Assembly: GCA_902595145.1 (NCBI GenBank)
Contig: CACJOU010000003.1
Location: 50,001 to 114,000 of the forward strand
Direction of reading: 5' to 3'
DNA length: 64,000 bases
Source of the DNA: an uncultured SAR116 cluster alpha proteobacterium
Lineage (GTDB): Bacteria; Pseudomonadota; Alphaproteobacteria; Puniceispirillales; Marisalimonadaceae
Shown: positions 1-11,508 of the stretch, in pieces
Numbering within the stretch: position 1 is the first letter of the stretch
Layout: each line of letters starts with the position of its first letter
The notes under the pieces: model-generated
Database searches by the model: none
What the model was told of the DNA's origin: nothing
The model's input: only the letters and a program-made list of their open reading frames with translations
Translations under genes and position numbers: made by a program

Positions 1-49
1 AATTGTAGTCTTGACTTTTTAAAAATATGTAGTCAATATCGATCACATC

Positions 50-1432
50 ATGAAAAAAGTATTTAATAATATATTGTTAGGGCATTTTCTTACTACAATA
101 GGTTCGTTTATAATATTATTTTTTTGTTTTCAAACAGGTCAGGTATATTCAACGCCCATAGAAAGCAATACAAAAAACTTTCCTATGAAACGACCGTTAA
201 ACCTTTTAAATCTCCAAGAATCAGCAGACACAATTTTTAATTTAGTTCAGAAAGTTGGCGCAAAGCCAGTTGCCAACATTAAAAAAACAAGACTAAACAA
301 AAATGAGAGTCTAAGCACAGTGTTAAAAAGAATTAATTTTGAAAATTATCATATCATTAAAATCATAAAATCAATCAATGAAATAAATGAGGGATCCAAA
401 ATACTTAGTTCTCTGCCAGTTGGAATGATTATAAAATATTCAAATCCATCAAGTCTTACGGGAGGAGCTCTAAAATTAAACTTTACCAAAACTAAAGATA
501 TTTTTGTTTGGCAAGATATAAATAATAATTATAAATCACAGGTTTTCTTGAGACCTACTAGAAATGAAGAAACATTGATTAAAGGTGTAATTAAGAATAA
601 TTTATATATTTCTGCTCTTAAGTCAGGAATTCCTGAAAAGACTTTGTTAGAAATGATAAGCTTACTTGGCTTCTCAGTCGATTTTCAAAGAGAAATTCGT
701 TCAGGCGATAGTTTTGAAGTTTTGTTTACAAAAGAAATTGATATTTTAAGTAATTTAGTTATTAAAACAAAACCAATAAAATATGTTTCAATGAGTTTAT
801 CTGGAAATAAGTTAAATTTTTTCAATTACGAAGATAAATTTGGTTTTCCACAATATTATGACAAAAATGGTAAATCTTCAAAAAGAACAATTATGAAAAC
901 ACCAATAAATGGTGCAAGATTATCAAGCAGATATGGAAACAGAAAACATCCTATATTAGGATATACAAAAATGCATAGAGGGCTTGATTTTGCAGCGCCA
1001 TCAGGAACACCAGTTTTTGCTGCTGGTGATGGAATTATTGAAAAAGCAGGATGGAATGGATCATATGGTAAATATATTAGAATAAGACATACAGGAACTT
1101 ACAAAACTGCGTATGCTCATTTATCAGGATTTCACAAAAGTGTTAGGAGCGGGAAAAGAGTTTCACAAGGTAAAATAATTGGCTATGTAGGAACTACTGG
1201 CAGATCAACTGGTCCACATTTACATTATGAAGTGATAAAAAATAACATTCAAGTAAATCCCATGAGGATTAAGTTACCTGCAGGGAAAAACATTTCTAAG
1301 GGAGAAATTAATAATTATAAAAACCACGTTCAAAAGATCCTTAACCAAAAAATTGCACTTGAAAAATCAAATCAAAATAAAAAAATAGCAATTAATAATC
1401 ACATTAATTCAAAAATATTAATTTTAAATTAA
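50..1432 (+). CDS. M23 family metallopeptidase (murein DD-endopeptidase-like)
   Basis: C-terminal LytM/M23 motifs HRGLDFAAPSGTPVFAAGDG and TGRSTGPHLHYEV; N-terminal hydrophobic signal/anchor. Confidence 0.9.
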   Translation: MKKVFNNILLGHFLTTIGSFIILFFCFQTGQVYSTPIESNTKNFPMKRPLNLLNLQESADTIFNLVQKVGAKPVANIKKTRLNKNESLSTVLKRINFENYHIIKIIKSINEINEGSKILSSLPVGMIIKYSNPSSLTGGALKLNFTKTKDIFVWQDINNNYKSQVFLRPTRNEETLIKGVIKNNLYISALKSGIPEKTLLEMISLLGFSVDFQREIRSGDSFEVLFTKEIDILSNLVIKTKPIKYVSMSLSGNKLNFFNYEDKFGFPQYYDKNGKSSKRTIMKTPINGARLSSRYGNRKHPILGYTKMHRGLDFAAPSGTPVFAAGDGIIEKAGWNGSYGKYIRIRHTGTYKTAYAHLSGFHKSVRSGKRVSQGKIIGYVGTTGRSTGPHLHYEVIKNNIQVNPMRIKLPAGKNISKGEINNYKNHVQKILNQKIALEKSNQNKKIAINNHINSKILILN

Positions 1433-4003
1433 TTATCCTACACTTATATCGATTTTATTATTAACCACGTCTACAAATAATGTTTTACCATCTTCAACTT
1501 TATTATTTATAATTAATTCACTTATTTTATCTTCAATAACATTTCTTATTTCTCTTTTTATTGGCCTTGCTCCATACTCTGGATCGTAGCCTGTTAAAGC
1601 CAGAAAATTATTAACTTCTGAGGTCCATTCAATAAAAATGTTATTAATTGATAGTCTTTTTCGTAGGTAATTTAATTGTATTTCAACAATTTTATTTATA
1701 TGAGATTTACCTAATTTTGAGAAAAATAAAATTTCGTCTAATCTATTTATAAATTCAGGTCTTAATACAGACTTAACTGAAGTCATAATTTCTTTTTTTA
1801 TGAAATTGTTTTTTTCGTTTTTCAAACTAAAGTCGATGTTAGACTTAAAGTATTGTGCTCCAATATTACTTGTCATTATTATTATTGTGTTTGTAAAATC
1901 AACAGTCTTTCCATGGCCGTCTGTTAATCTGCCATCATCCATAACTTGTAAGAGTAAATTTAAAACATCTAAATGCGCTTTTTCAATTTCATCAAAAAGT
2001 ATTACTCTATAAGGTCTACGCCTAACCGCTTCAGTTAAAACACCTCCTTCATCATATCCGACATAGCCTGGAGGAGCACCAATCAATCTAGATGTAGAAT
2101 GTTTTTCCATATATTCAGACATATCTATTCTTATCAAGGAGTCTATTTCATTAAACAAAAATTGAGCTAAAGATTTAGCGGTTTCAGTTTTACCAATCCC
2201 AGTAGAACCTAAAAACAAAAAAGTTCCTAAAGGACTAGTTGGATCACTCAAGCCAGCTCTAGAACGAATAATTGTTTTAGAAATTGCAGATAATACATGA
2301 TCTTGACCTACAATTGATTTTTTTAGCTCATCTTCAATTTTTAATAATTTTTCACGTTCATACTCCATCATTTTTTCAACTGGTATTCCTGTCCATTTAG
2401 ATACAACGGAAGCCACATCTTCTTCAGAAACAATTGTGTTTAAGAAATTATCTTTATTTTCAATTTTAGAAATATTCTTTTCTAAATTTGGTATTATTTG
2501 ATAGGAAAGTTCACCAGCCTTTTCCCAATTTCCATTTCTTTTTTCAATTTCTAGCTGATTTCTTGCATTTTCTAGATTAATTTTCTTCTGTTGCTCTTCT
2601 TCCAAAGTTTTTTTACTTAACTTCCATTTTTCAGTTTGCTCTTTCGATAATGACTTTAGTTCTTTTAATTCATTTTCAACTTTTAAGAACCTATCATCTG
2701 ATATTTTGTTATTTTCCTTTTTAAGCACTTTTTTCTCTATTTCTAATTGCATAATTCTTCTATCTATTTCATCTAATGAGTCAGGCTTAGAATCAATTTC
2801 AATTCTTTTTCTGCTAGCTGCCTCATCTATTAGATCAATTGCCTTATCTGGTAAAAATCTGTCATTAATATATCTTGAGGATAAAGTTACAGATGCTGAT
2901 AACGCTTTATCTGTAATAGTAATTCCATGAAACAACTCATATTTTTCCTTAAGACCTCTCATCATCGATATTGAGTTTTCTATATCTGGTTCATTTATGT
3001 AAACTTGCTGGAAACGTCTTTCTAAAGCTTTATCCTTTTCAATATAATTTCTATATTCGTCCAAAGTAGTTGCTCCAACACAATGAAGCTCACCTCTTGC
3101 TAAGGCAGGTTTGAACATATTAGATGCATCAAGTGAACCGTCAGCGCCACCAGCTCCAACAAGAGTATGAAGCTCATCAATAAATAAAATAATTTTATCT
3201 TTTTTCTTTTCAACTTCGTTTAATAAAGATTTTAATCTTTCCTCAAAATCACCACGAAATTTAGAACCTGCTAAAATACTGGCTAAATCAAGAGAAAATA
3301 TTTCTTTAGATTTTAGTTTCTCAGGCACATCTTTATTAGCTATCCTAATTGCTAAACCCTCTACAACGGCAGTTTTTCCAACTCCAGGCTCTCCAATTAA
3401 AACAGGATTATTTTTAGTTCTTCTTGATAAAACCTGTATTAACCTCCTTATTTCTTCGTCTCTTCCAATCACAGGATCTAATTGCCCCTTAGATGCTTTA
3501 ATTGTTAAATTGACAGCAAATCTGTTTAATGTATCAAAACCAGATTCTGGATTATTATTCATGGCTTTTTCACCCTTCCTAAATCTTTTTATTTCTTTTA
3601 AGAGCACATCATAAGTAATATTAAATTTTGATAAAATTTCTTTTCCTTGATCATTAATAAATGTAAATGAAAGAAGTAATATTTCTTGAGTTATAATTTG
3701 ATCATCAAATTGTTTAATTAATTTTTTTGATGTATGAATAAGAAATACTACGCTTTTATCAACTTCATGTGTGCGACCTACTTTTTTGTTCTTATTTAAC
3801 AATGAGAATATGTTAGACTTCAAGCGATCAATGTTTGAACCTTGTGCAACTAGCATATCAATAATATATTGCTCTGAATTATTTAATAATGCGTATAATA
3901 TGTGAAGTGAAGTTAGATTTGTTTCATATTTACTAGATAAATCATATGCTGAGCTAAATATTATTTTACATCTGTCAGAAAACTCGTTTATTAAATTATC
4001 TAT
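1433..4003 (-). CDS. clpB: ATP-dependent chaperone ClpB; ORF track starts at 3856 but the reading frame stays open to at least 4003
   Basis: Two AAA+ modules ([30 protein letters not shown]), middle coiled coil, [16 protein letters not shown]-terminus. Upstream in-frame translation [48 protein letters not shown] resembles the ClpB N-domain. Proposed AUA start at 4003. Confidence 0.9.
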   Translation of the reverse strand: MDNLINEFSDRCKIIFSSAYDLSSKYETNLTSLHILYALLNNSEQYIIDMLVAQGSNIDRLKSNIFSLLNKNKKVGRTHEVDKSVVFLIHTSKKLIKQFDDQIITQEILLLSFTFINDQGKEILSKFNITYDVLLKEIKRFRKGEKAMNNNPESGFDTLNRFAVNLTIKASKGQLDPVIGRDEEIRRLIQVLSRRTKNNPVLIGEPGVGKTAVVEGLAIRIANKDVPEKLKSKEIFSLDLASILAGSKFRGDFEERLKSLLNEVEKKKDKIILFIDELHTLVGAGGADGSLDASNMFKPALARGELHCVGATTLDEYRNYIEKDKALERRFQQVYINEPDIENSISMMRGLKEKYELFHGITITDKALSASVTLSSRYINDRFLPDKAIDLIDEAASRKRIEIDSKPDSLDEIDRRIMQLEIEKKVLKKENNKISDDRFLKVENELKELKSLSKEQTEKWKLSKKTLEEEQQKKINLENARNQLEIEKRNGNWEKAGELSYQIIPNLEKNISKIENKDNFLNTIVSEEDVASVVSKWTGIPVEKMMEYEREKLLKIEDELKKSIVGQDHVLSAISKTIIRSRAGLSDPTSPLGTFLFLGSTGIGKTETAKSLAQFLFNEIDSLIRIDMSEYMEKHSTSRLIGAPPGYVGYDEGGVLTEAVRRRPYRVILFDEIEKAHLDVLNLLLQVMDDGRLTDGHGKTVDFTNTIIIMTSNIGAQYFKSNIDFSLKNEKNNFIKKEIMTSVKSVLRPEFINRLDEILFFSKLGKSHINKIVEIQLNYLRKRLSINNIFIEWTSEVNNFLALTGYDPEYGARPIKREIRNVIEDKISELIINNKVEDGKTLFVDVVNNKIDISVG

Positions 4004-4104
4004 TTTTGAACCTATTTTTAATTAATAATTATGATATGTTAATTAATTAGGATTTTTTCAATATAAAGTACTGAAAATATTATTTAAATTTTAGTTATTT
4101 AAAA

Positions 4105-4605
4105 TTAAATTAATAAGTCATTATTCTCATTTTTGTCATTCTTAATTTCTTTTACTTCATTACTTTCTTCATTGTTTTCTAAGGTTGATAGTTCAGCTTC
4201 TCTAATGTGAAAGCCTCTTTTTCGCCGTGAAGGTGTCTTTGTATTTTTTTTATTTTCATCAATTTCTTCAATAGAAGAGTTATTTGAATTAGAAGTTAAT
4301 TCAGGTTTAATTTTAGCTTCTTTGTTTTCGTTATTTAGTTCTATCTTTTTTTGAAGTCTGTAGTAATGGTCAGCAAATTGTAGATAAGATTCTGCTAGAA
4401 TTCTATCATCAGATGAAGATGCATCTGAAGCTAGAGAAGTGTACTTCTCATTAAGTTGTGCCGCTGATCCTCTTTGACGTCCATCAGGTCCAGAACTATC
4501 AATAACAGTGTTTTTGTTTATGTTGCCATTCAAGTTAGCATTATTAAAATTTCGACGGTTTGATCCACGATTTTGGCGTCGACGTCCATTATTTTGCTGT
4601 CTCAT
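4105..4605 (-). CDS. DUF4167 domain-containing protein
   Basis: Basic N-terminus MRQQNNGRRRQNRGSNRR and SSGPDGRQRGSAAQLNEKYTSLASDASSSDDRILAESYLQFADHYYRL; next to prmC as in other alphaproteobacteria. Confidence 0.85.
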   Translation of the reverse strand: MRQQNNGRRRQNRGSNRRNFNNANLNGNINKNTVIDSSGPDGRQRGSAAQLNEKYTSLASDASSSDDRILAESYLQFADHYYRLQKKIELNNENKEAKIKPELTSNSNNSSIEEIDENKKNTKTPSRRKRGFHIREAELSTLENNEESNEVKEIKNDKNENNDLLI

Positions 4606-4783
4606 AATTTTCCTAGAATTTATGCTAATTAATTTTTACTTACACAATGCTTTTTGTAATTTGTTAAGAGTCCTTATTTCAACCTACGGACTCAATTAAT
4701 GTTAATTTAAGGTTTGAATTTAAGTTTTCAACTTAAAAACTATTTATATAAAGTTTTTTCTTTTAAGCCAAGCACAAAAAAAA

Positions 4784-5671
4784 TTATTTAATCATAAAAA
4801 TTAGTACCCTAGTCACTCCTGACAAGTCTTTCTTATATTCTTTTAATGACAATCCATACTCTGTAGCTATTTTTATGACACAATTTTCTTGGCCCTTGCC
4901 GATTTCTAGAAAAATTTTTCCACTCGATTTTATGATGTTTATTAGCTTAGGTAAAATAGAATTGTATGCATCAAGGCCATCTTTTCCTCCATTCAATGCA
5001 ACAAATGGATCGAAATTTTTTACTTCTTTTTTTAATGTTTTAATTTCATCAGTTGGTATATAAGGTGGATTTGAAATTATAACATCGTACTTGATATTTT
5101 TTTCAATTGTTATTAATTTTTCATCCCAACCATCAACCTTCCAGTTTAAGTTTATGTATTTTGATCTTTCTGACAAACCTAAATTAAGTGCATTTTTTTT
5201 TACCATTTCTAGAGATTTTAAGGATATATCAATAAATGAAGCCTCTGATTGAGGGTATTCATCTAAAAGCGATAAACCTAAGCATCCTGAACCAGACCCA
5301 AGATCGAGAATTTTTAATGATTGTAATTTGTCTTTATATTGCTCTATGATTGTTTCAATTAACGTTTCTGAGTCACATCTCGGATCTAATGTCTCGTCAT
5401 TAAGTGCAAATTCTTTTTTCCAAAAATTTCTTCTATTAATTATTCTTGAAACGGGTTTCCCGTTTAATCTTTCTTGAATTAAACTATGAAATTTTGCAAT
5501 CTCACTTTCTGAAATAGATATATTTTGATGATTATATAATGATTCACGTCTACGCAAAGATTTAGAAAGTAGCAGCCTACAGTCTAAATTAGCAGTTTCA
5601 ACACCAATATTTCTAAGTTTTAAAACTTCTGGCTTAATTAAGGAATAAACATCAATGTTTTTATAAGTCAT
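4784..5671 (-). CDS. prmC: peptide chain release factor N5-glutamine methyltransferase
   Basis: [16 protein letters not shown] motif and ISNPPYIP motif; adjacent to prfA. Confidence 0.93.
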   Translation of the reverse strand: MTYKNIDVYSLIKPEVLKLRNIGVETANLDCRLLLSKSLRRRESLYNHQNISISESEIAKFHSLIQERLNGKPVSRIINRRNFWKKEFALNDETLDPRCDSETLIETIIEQYKDKLQSLKILDLGSGSGCLGLSLLDEYPQSEASFIDISLKSLEMVKKNALNLGLSERSKYINLNWKVDGWDEKLITIEKNIKYDVIISNPPYIPTDEIKTLKKEVKNFDPFVALNGGKDGLDAYNSILPKLINIIKSSGKIFLEIGKGQENCVIKIATEYGLSLKEYKKDLSGVTRVLIFMIK

Positions 5672-6740
5672 TTGAAGTAAGCTTTAACATTCTATCTTCA
5701 ACTACTAAAGCATCTATTAAATCGTCAAGAGCCTCACCACTCAAGATTTTTTCTAATTTATGTAATGTTAAATTTATTCTGTGATCAGTAACTCTTCCTT
5801 GAGGAAAGTTATATGTCCTAATTCTTTCAGACCTATCGCCAGAGCCAACTTGATCTTTTCTTGTTGAAGACCTCTTATCTTGTTGTTTTTGTCTTTCTGC
5901 TTCATACAATCGTGATTGAAGAATTTTCATAGCTTTTGCTCTATTTTTATGTTGAGATTTTTCATCTTGTTGACTCACAACGATCCCAGAAGGAATATGG
6001 GTTATTCTAACTGCTGAGTCAGTGGTATTAACGGATTGTCCACCTGGACCACTTGATCTAAAAACATCTACTCTTAAGTCCTTTTCTTCAATAAATATTT
6101 CTAAATCTTCGGCTTCAGGAAGAACTGCAACAGTTGCAGCAGAGGTATGAATTCTTCCACTTGTTTCCGTAGTTGGAACTCTTTGTACTCTATGAACACC
6201 TGATTCAAATTTCAATCTTCCAAAGACTCCATTTCCTATAATATTAGCTTGTGCCTCCTTATATCCCCCTACACTTGTTTCTGATACTTCCATAACTTCA
6301 AATTTCCATTTATTCTTAATAGATAACTTTTCATACATATAGAAAAGATCAGAAGCAAACAAACCTGCTTCATCACCTCCTGTACCTGCTCGAACTTCCA
6401 AAATAACATTTCTAGTATCATCTTTATCTTTAGGTAATAATGCAAATTGAATTTCTGTTTCAAGATTATTAATAACTTCTTTTAACGAATTAAACTCTTT
6501 ATTTGCAACATCTTTAATATCCCTATCAGCATTTTTATCATTTATAATTTCACTTAAATCCAAAATCTCTCTAATTAAATGTTCCTTTTTATTAACAAGA
6601 TCAGTTATTGTTTTAATTTCAGATAATTCTTTTGATAAATCTGCTAGTTCGGATGGTTTTAATTCAGACGAATTGACAAGTAAATTCTCAATCTCATTTT
6701 GTCTAGCTACAATTTTATCTATATTATTTTTTAAACTCAA
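5661..6740 (-). CDS. prfA: peptide chain release factor 1
   Basis: GGQ motif in [25 protein letters not shown]. Confidence 0.96.
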   Translation of the reverse strand: MSLKNNIDKIVARQNEIENLLVNSSELKPSELADLSKELSEIKTITDLVNKKEHLIREILDLSEIINDKNADRDIKDVANKEFNSLKEVINNLETEIQFALLPKDKDDTRNVILEVRAGTGGDEAGLFASDLFYMYEKLSIKNKWKFEVMEVSETSVGGYKEAQANIIGNGVFGRLKFESGVHRVQRVPTTETSGRIHTSAATVAVLPEAEDLEIFIEEKDLRVDVFRSSGPGGQSVNTTDSAVRITHIPSGIVVSQQDEKSQHKNRAKAMKILQSRLYEAERQKQQDKRSSTRKDQVGSGDRSERIRTYNFPQGRVTDHRINLTLHKLEKILSGEALDDLIDALVVEDRMLKLTSNDL

Positions 6741-6743
6741 ATT

Positions 6744-7997
6744 TTACTCCAAATCCTCATTTATTTTTATTCTTTTGATTGCTTGGTTCAAATCTAAAAA
6801 TTCTTCACTTCCAATCTTTAAGTCCTTAAGTTTGATTACTTTTTTACTAATTTCTTCTTCACCCAAAACAATGGCATATAAAGCTTTAATTTTATTTGCT
6901 CTTTTAAACTTTTTTGATAAATTTCCATCATAAATAATTTCAGTTTTGATCCCGTTTTGGACTAATTTCTTCATAATAGGTAGTAATAAAAAGTTATTTT
7001 TTTCAGATTGACCAATTAAAACCACATCTGTTTTATTTACAAATTCACTTTGAACCATAAAAGCTAACCTTTCTATACCTGCAGCCCATCCAACACCAGG
7101 AATATCTGGTCCACCCAACATTTTAGATAGGCCATCATATCTTCCGCCAGCTAGAACGGTTCCTTGCGAACCAAGTTCATTTGTTGTAAATTCAAAAGCA
7201 GTATGACAATAATAATCTAAGCCCCTAACAAGATTGTTATCAATAGTATAATCTATATTTAAATGGTCTAAGCCTTTACAAATATCATCGAATCTTGCCT
7301 TAGAGTTAGAATTTAAATATTCTAAGATATTTGGAGCATTTTCAACAATTTTCTGATCTCCTTCATTTTTAGAATCAAGTATCCTAAGAGGATTAACAGA
7401 TAATCTTTTTAAACTATCTCTAGATAGTTTGGATTTATAATCATTTAAATAAATGACAAGAGCGTCTCTAAAGATCTCTCTGCTTTCAAAGTCTCCTAGG
7501 GTATTAATTTTTAAATTAATTTTATCCAAAAGACCTAATTTACACAAAAAATCGTTTCCTAAAGATATTACTTCAATATCAGCCATAGAACTAGGTAAAC
7601 CTAGACATTCAATACCAAATTGCTTAAATTGTCTAAGCCTTCCCTTTTGAGGTCTCTCATACCTAAACATTGGTCCATAATATGAAAAGCGTTGTGGAAC
7701 ATCTTGAACAAGACCTGCATTTAAAAATGCTCTTACTACACCAGAAGTTCCTTCGGGCCTTAACATTAATTCATCTTCACTTCTATCTTTGAAAATATAA
7801 TTCTCCTTTGTTACAATATCACTTGATTTTCCAAGTGGTCTTGTAAAAACTTCAGCAAATTCAAAAATGGGTATTTCAATTTGAGAATAATTATACTTGT
7901 CAGAAATTTCTAATCCTGCATTTATAACTTCATTATGATTATGTAACTCATTGGGCAACAAATCATGTACGCCTCTTACAGTTCTTAATTTTTCCAT
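6744..7997 (-). CDS. hisS: histidyl-tRNA synthetase
   Basis: VRGVHDLLP, RPEGTSGVVRAF, GLDYYCHTAFEF, AGGRYDGL. Confidence 0.95.
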   Translation of the reverse strand: MEKLRTVRGVHDLLPNELHNHNEVINAGLEISDKYNYSQIEIPIFEFAEVFTRPLGKSSDIVTKENYIFKDRSEDELMLRPEGTSGVVRAFLNAGLVQDVPQRFSYYGPMFRYERPQKGRLRQFKQFGIECLGLPSSMADIEVISLGNDFLCKLGLLDKINLKINTLGDFESREIFRDALVIYLNDYKSKLSRDSLKRLSVNPLRILDSKNEGDQKIVENAPNILEYLNSNSKARFDDICKGLDHLNIDYTIDNNLVRGLDYYCHTAFEFTTNELGSQGTVLAGGRYDGLSKMLGGPDIPGVGWAAGIERLAFMVQSEFVNKTDVVLIGQSEKNNFLLLPIMKKLVQNGIKTEIIYDGNLSKKFKRANKIKALYAIVLGEEEISKKVIKLKDLKIGSEEFLDLNQAIKRIKINEDLE

Positions 7998-8018
7998 TAT
8001 GAGCCTATATGATTAAAA

Positions 8019-9125
8019 TTACTTTGATTGGATACTTTTTCTTTGTTCAATTTCTTTAAGAACAAAATTTACTATATAATCAGCAACATTTTCATTTTTA
8101 ATTATATGATCTGTTATACCATTTACATAAATTTGATGCGTACCTTTCCCACCGCCAGTTAGGCCAATGTCAGTTTCTTTTGCCTCTCCTGGGCCATTTA
8201 CAACACATCCAATTAATGAAACAGTAATAGACTCAGAAATATGTTCTAGTCTTTGTTCGACTTCTTGTACAGTTTCAATCACATCAAATTGCTGTCTTGC
8301 GCATGAAGGACAAGAAATAACTGTAACACCTCTTCTTCTAAGTCCTAATGATTTAAGTAATTCATAACCAACTTTTACTTCCTCAGAAGGATGCGCAGAC
8401 AACGAAACTCTTATGGTATCTCCAATACCTGACCACAATAAATTTCCTAATCCTATTGACGATTTTACAGTTCCAGATCTTAAGCTCCCTGCTTCCGTAA
8501 TACCTATATGTAAAGGACAGTCTTCTATTTCAGCTAATTGAATATAAGCGGCAACTGCTAGAAAGACATCTGAAGCTTTCACACTAATTTTATACTCATA
8601 AAAATCATTGTCTTTTAAAATCCGCACATGATTTAAAGCAGATTCCACAAGAGCTTCAGGCGTTGGTTCACCATACTTATCTAAAATGCTTTTTTCTAGG
8701 GATCCTGCATTAACACCAATTCTGATAGAAGTGTTATTTTGTTTTGCTGCATTAATAACCTCTTTTACTTTATGAATATTACCAATGTTTCCAGGATTAA
8801 TTCTCAAACACGCAGCACCAGCATCTGCGGCTTCAACTGCCCTCAAATAATGAAAATGTATATCAGCAACAATGGGAACAGGTGATAGTTTTATTATTTC
8901 TTTTAAAGCTGAAGTAGATTCTTTGTCAGGACATGAAACGCGAACAATATCAACACCAGCTTCTACAGTAGAGTAAATTTGCTCTAATGTAGCTTCAATA
9001 TCAGTTGTTTTTGTGTTTGTCATAGTTTGAACTGTAATAGGTGCATCACCTCCGACAAAAATACTTCCTACTTTTATTTTTCTTGATTTTCTTCGTTCTA
9101 TTTGTCTATAAGGTCTAATGTTCAT
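8019..9125 (-). CDS. ispG: 4-hydroxy-3-methylbut-2-enyl diphosphate synthase (flavodoxin)
   Basis: [35 protein letters not shown]. Confidence 0.95.
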   Translation of the reverse strand: MNIRPYRQIERRKSRKIKVGSIFVGGDAPITVQTMTNTKTTDIEATLEQIYSTVEAGVDIVRVSCPDKESTSALKEIIKLSPVPIVADIHFHYLRAVEAADAGAACLRINPGNIGNIHKVKEVINAAKQNNTSIRIGVNAGSLEKSILDKYGEPTPEALVESALNHVRILKDNDFYEYKISVKASDVFLAVAAYIQLAEIEDCPLHIGITEAGSLRSGTVKSSIGLGNLLWSGIGDTIRVSLSAHPSEEVKVGYELLKSLGLRRRGVTVISCPSCARQQFDVIETVQEVEQRLEHISESITVSLIGCVVNGPGEAKETDIGLTGGGKGTHQIYVNGITDHIIKNENVADYIVNFVLKEIEQRKSIQSK

Positions 9126-9180
9126 TATTATATTTTTAAACTTTATAATTTTAAGAAGTTAAATTGGTTTATTAATGAAT

Positions 9181-10140
9181 TTAATCAAGTAATTGTTTTG
9201 TAGAAAAAGTCTTTATATTTAAGGGTCGAGCGGTAAGAATTTCACCAACTTCACCTAATTTAGGAACTACAACATCACCTTGTGATAAAGACAAAGCACC
9301 GGCATTTCCAGTATTAAATGTCAAGCCATTTATGTTAGGGACAACATATGTTTCACCTGGCCTCATGAGCCTTGCCATAAGAATATTACCTTCCAAATCT
9401 TCAATTTCCACCCAACTATTACCAGTAGCTTTTAGGACCATTTCTGTACTTGGATCTCGTTCATTAGCAGTAGCAGACAACTCCGTATTTTTTGAAATCA
9501 TACTCTCTACTTTAGTGTCACTCAAAGTTATTTTAGAATTTAATTCTTTAACTTGTTTTTCATCATTTCTTTTTGAAGAAGACACATTATCAGAAAAATT
9601 TTCTTCAATGATAACATAACTGTTGTTGTCAATTTCGGCTGTTTTTGAAAATGTTTCTTCTGTTTTTTGGTCTGAAACTTTTTCTATTTTATTACTTCTA
9701 TCACTGTAATACCAACCAGTGTAAGACAAAATAGCAATAAAAACTGATACAACTACTCCGATAGGAAGAAAGTTGGTTTTATTTAATTCAGGAGTAAGGA
9801 AATTGTATTCTTCTTTGAAGGAAGTTAATTCCAAACTTTCTTTGAATTCTTTAACTAATAAGTCACCATCTAAATCTAACAGACGCGCGTAAGATCTAAC
9901 AAATCCAACTTTATAAGCCAGCCCAGGTAAATCAATATGTTCCCCGTCTTCGAAATCTTTTATAATTTTAACTCTAACTTTTAATAAAGTTCCAGCTTGT
10001 TCTTGCGTTAAACCTTTTTTTAATCTTGCATCCAGACATAACTTACCAACAGATGATAATTCAATTTGATCAAATGCATCATTAATAGCATCTGATACTG
10101 ATTTATCAATTTTTTTATCTTTTTTATTTTTAAAAGACAT
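9181..10140 (-). CDS. RodZ-like helix-turn-helix membrane protein with DUF4115 domain
   Basis: Xre-type HTH (LCLDARLKKGLTQEQAGTLLKV), single TM segment, C-terminal domain SWVEIEDLEGNILMARLMRPGETY. Confidence 0.8.
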   Translation of the reverse strand: MSFKNKKDKKIDKSVSDAINDAFDQIELSSVGKLCLDARLKKGLTQEQAGTLLKVRVKIIKDFEDGEHIDLPGLAYKVGFVRSYARLLDLDGDLLVKEFKESLELTSFKEEYNFLTPELNKTNFLPIGVVVSVFIAILSYTGWYYSDRSNKIEKVSDQKTEETFSKTAEIDNNSYVIIEENFSDNVSSSKRNDEKQVKELNSKITLSDTKVESMISKNTELSATANERDPSTEMVLKATGNSWVEIEDLEGNILMARLMRPGETYVVPNINGLTFNTGNAGALSLSQGDVVVPKLGEVGEILTARPLNIKTFSTKQLLD

Positions 10141-10243
10141 CTTATCTCCTCACGATAGAGCATTTTATATTGAGTAACTTTTTAAATCAACATTTGTTTT
10201 AACGACACAAATTTTAAAAATTTACTGTCTAATCATTAAACAT

Positions 10244-11461
10244 TTAAACATCTAAACCAAATGCGGAATGTAGCGATCTCATCGCAAGTTCATAATAATC
10301 TGATGATATTAGAACTGAAATTTTAATTTCACTAGTTGAAATAACGTGAATGTTAATTTGATTGTTAGCTAATGTTTCAAACATGGTTTTTGCAATACCT
10401 GACTGAGTTTTCATAGCGTTTCCAACAACTGAGATTTTGACTACATTTGTATCCATAATAAAATTCTTAAAACCAATCTTTTTTTGTATTTTTTTTATTA
10501 TGCTTTCAGCTATCTTCAAATCTGTCTCTGGTATTGTAAAAGTAATATCAGTAGCTTCATGATTTATAGAAGAAGATTGAACAATCATATCAACATTAAT
10601 TGAATATTTTGCTAGTTCACCGAAAATTTCTGCTGCCTGTCCTGGTTGGTCAGGAACACCAGATAATGTTATTTTAGCCTCATTTAAGCTATGTGCAATT
10701 CCACTTATTTCAGTTTTTTCCATATTTTTTTCCTCTTTAATTATGGAAGTTCCAGGCAAGTCTTCAAAGCTACTAAGAACTCTCAATTTTACATTGTATT
10801 TCATAGCTAATGCTACAGACCTGGTTTGGAGAACTTTAGCTCCCTGAGAAGCTAATTCTAACATTTCTTCATATGTAATTAAATCAAGTTTTTTTGCACT
10901 TTTCACTATCCTTGGATCTGTGGTATAAACTCCATCCACATCTGTATAAATATCACAACGCTCGGCTGAAAAAGCCGCGGCTATTGCAACTGCAGATGTA
11001 TCTGAACCACCTCTTCCCAAAGTTGTAATTCTATTTTCTTGTGATACACCTTGAAATCCTGATATTATTGCAACCTGATTTTTCTTTAAAAATTCAAGTA
11101 TGTTATCTGTTTTAATTTCTTCAATCACAGCTTTACCATATGAATTGTCAGATATTATTGGTACTTGCCAACCCAACCAAGAACGAGCCTTAATATTCAA
11201 ATTATTTAGAGCAGTTGCTAATAAAGCTGAAGTAACTTGTTCACCAGTAGATAAGGCGACATCATATTCTGAGTAAGAAGGTGTTTCCGAGGTAGTTTTA
11301 ACTAAATCTACTAAATTATTAGTTACACCTGCCATGGCAGATACTACAACAATAACTTTGTTACTCTTATTTACTTCCTTTTTAACTTTTAAAGCAATTT
11401 TTTTTATTTGTGGGACATCCGCAACAGACGTTCCCCCAAATTTCAATACCACAAGTTTCAA
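10244..11461 (-). CDS. lysC: aspartate kinase
   Basis: VVLKFGGTSVAD, GRGGSDTSAVAIAAA, C-terminal ACT domains. Confidence 0.95.
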   Translation of the reverse strand: MKLVVLKFGGTSVADVPQIKKIALKVKKEVNKSNKVIVVVSAMAGVTNNLVDLVKTTSETPSYSEYDVALSTGEQVTSALLATALNNLNIKARSWLGWQVPIISDNSYGKAVIEEIKTDNILEFLKKNQVAIISGFQGVSQENRITTLGRGGSDTSAVAIAAAFSAERCDIYTDVDGVYTTDPRIVKSAKKLDLITYEEMLELASQGAKVLQTRSVALAMKYNVKLRVLSSFEDLPGTSIIKEEKNMEKTEISGIAHSLNEAKITLSGVPDQPGQAAEIFGELAKYSINVDMIVQSSSINHEATDITFTIPETDLKIAESIIKKIQKKIGFKNFIMDTNVVKISVVGNAMKTQSGIAKTMFETLANNQINIHVISTSEIKISVLISSDYYELAMRSLHSAFGLDV

Positions 11462-11508
11462 ATTTCTGTTATCCTTGTAAAATCCATCTTAATAAAATTA
11501 AATTCATA

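Noticed and set aside
1800-2930. Plus-strand ORFs of 70 and 74 aa inside clpB
   Set aside because: Antisense to conserved AAA+ coding sequence; no supporting features.
11410-11508. N-terminal 33-codon extension of ubiG in the ORF track
   Set aside because: Overlaps lysC and is not UbiG-like; the ATG at 11509 gives the expected MTNTVDKKEIEQFSSLSNKWWDM start.
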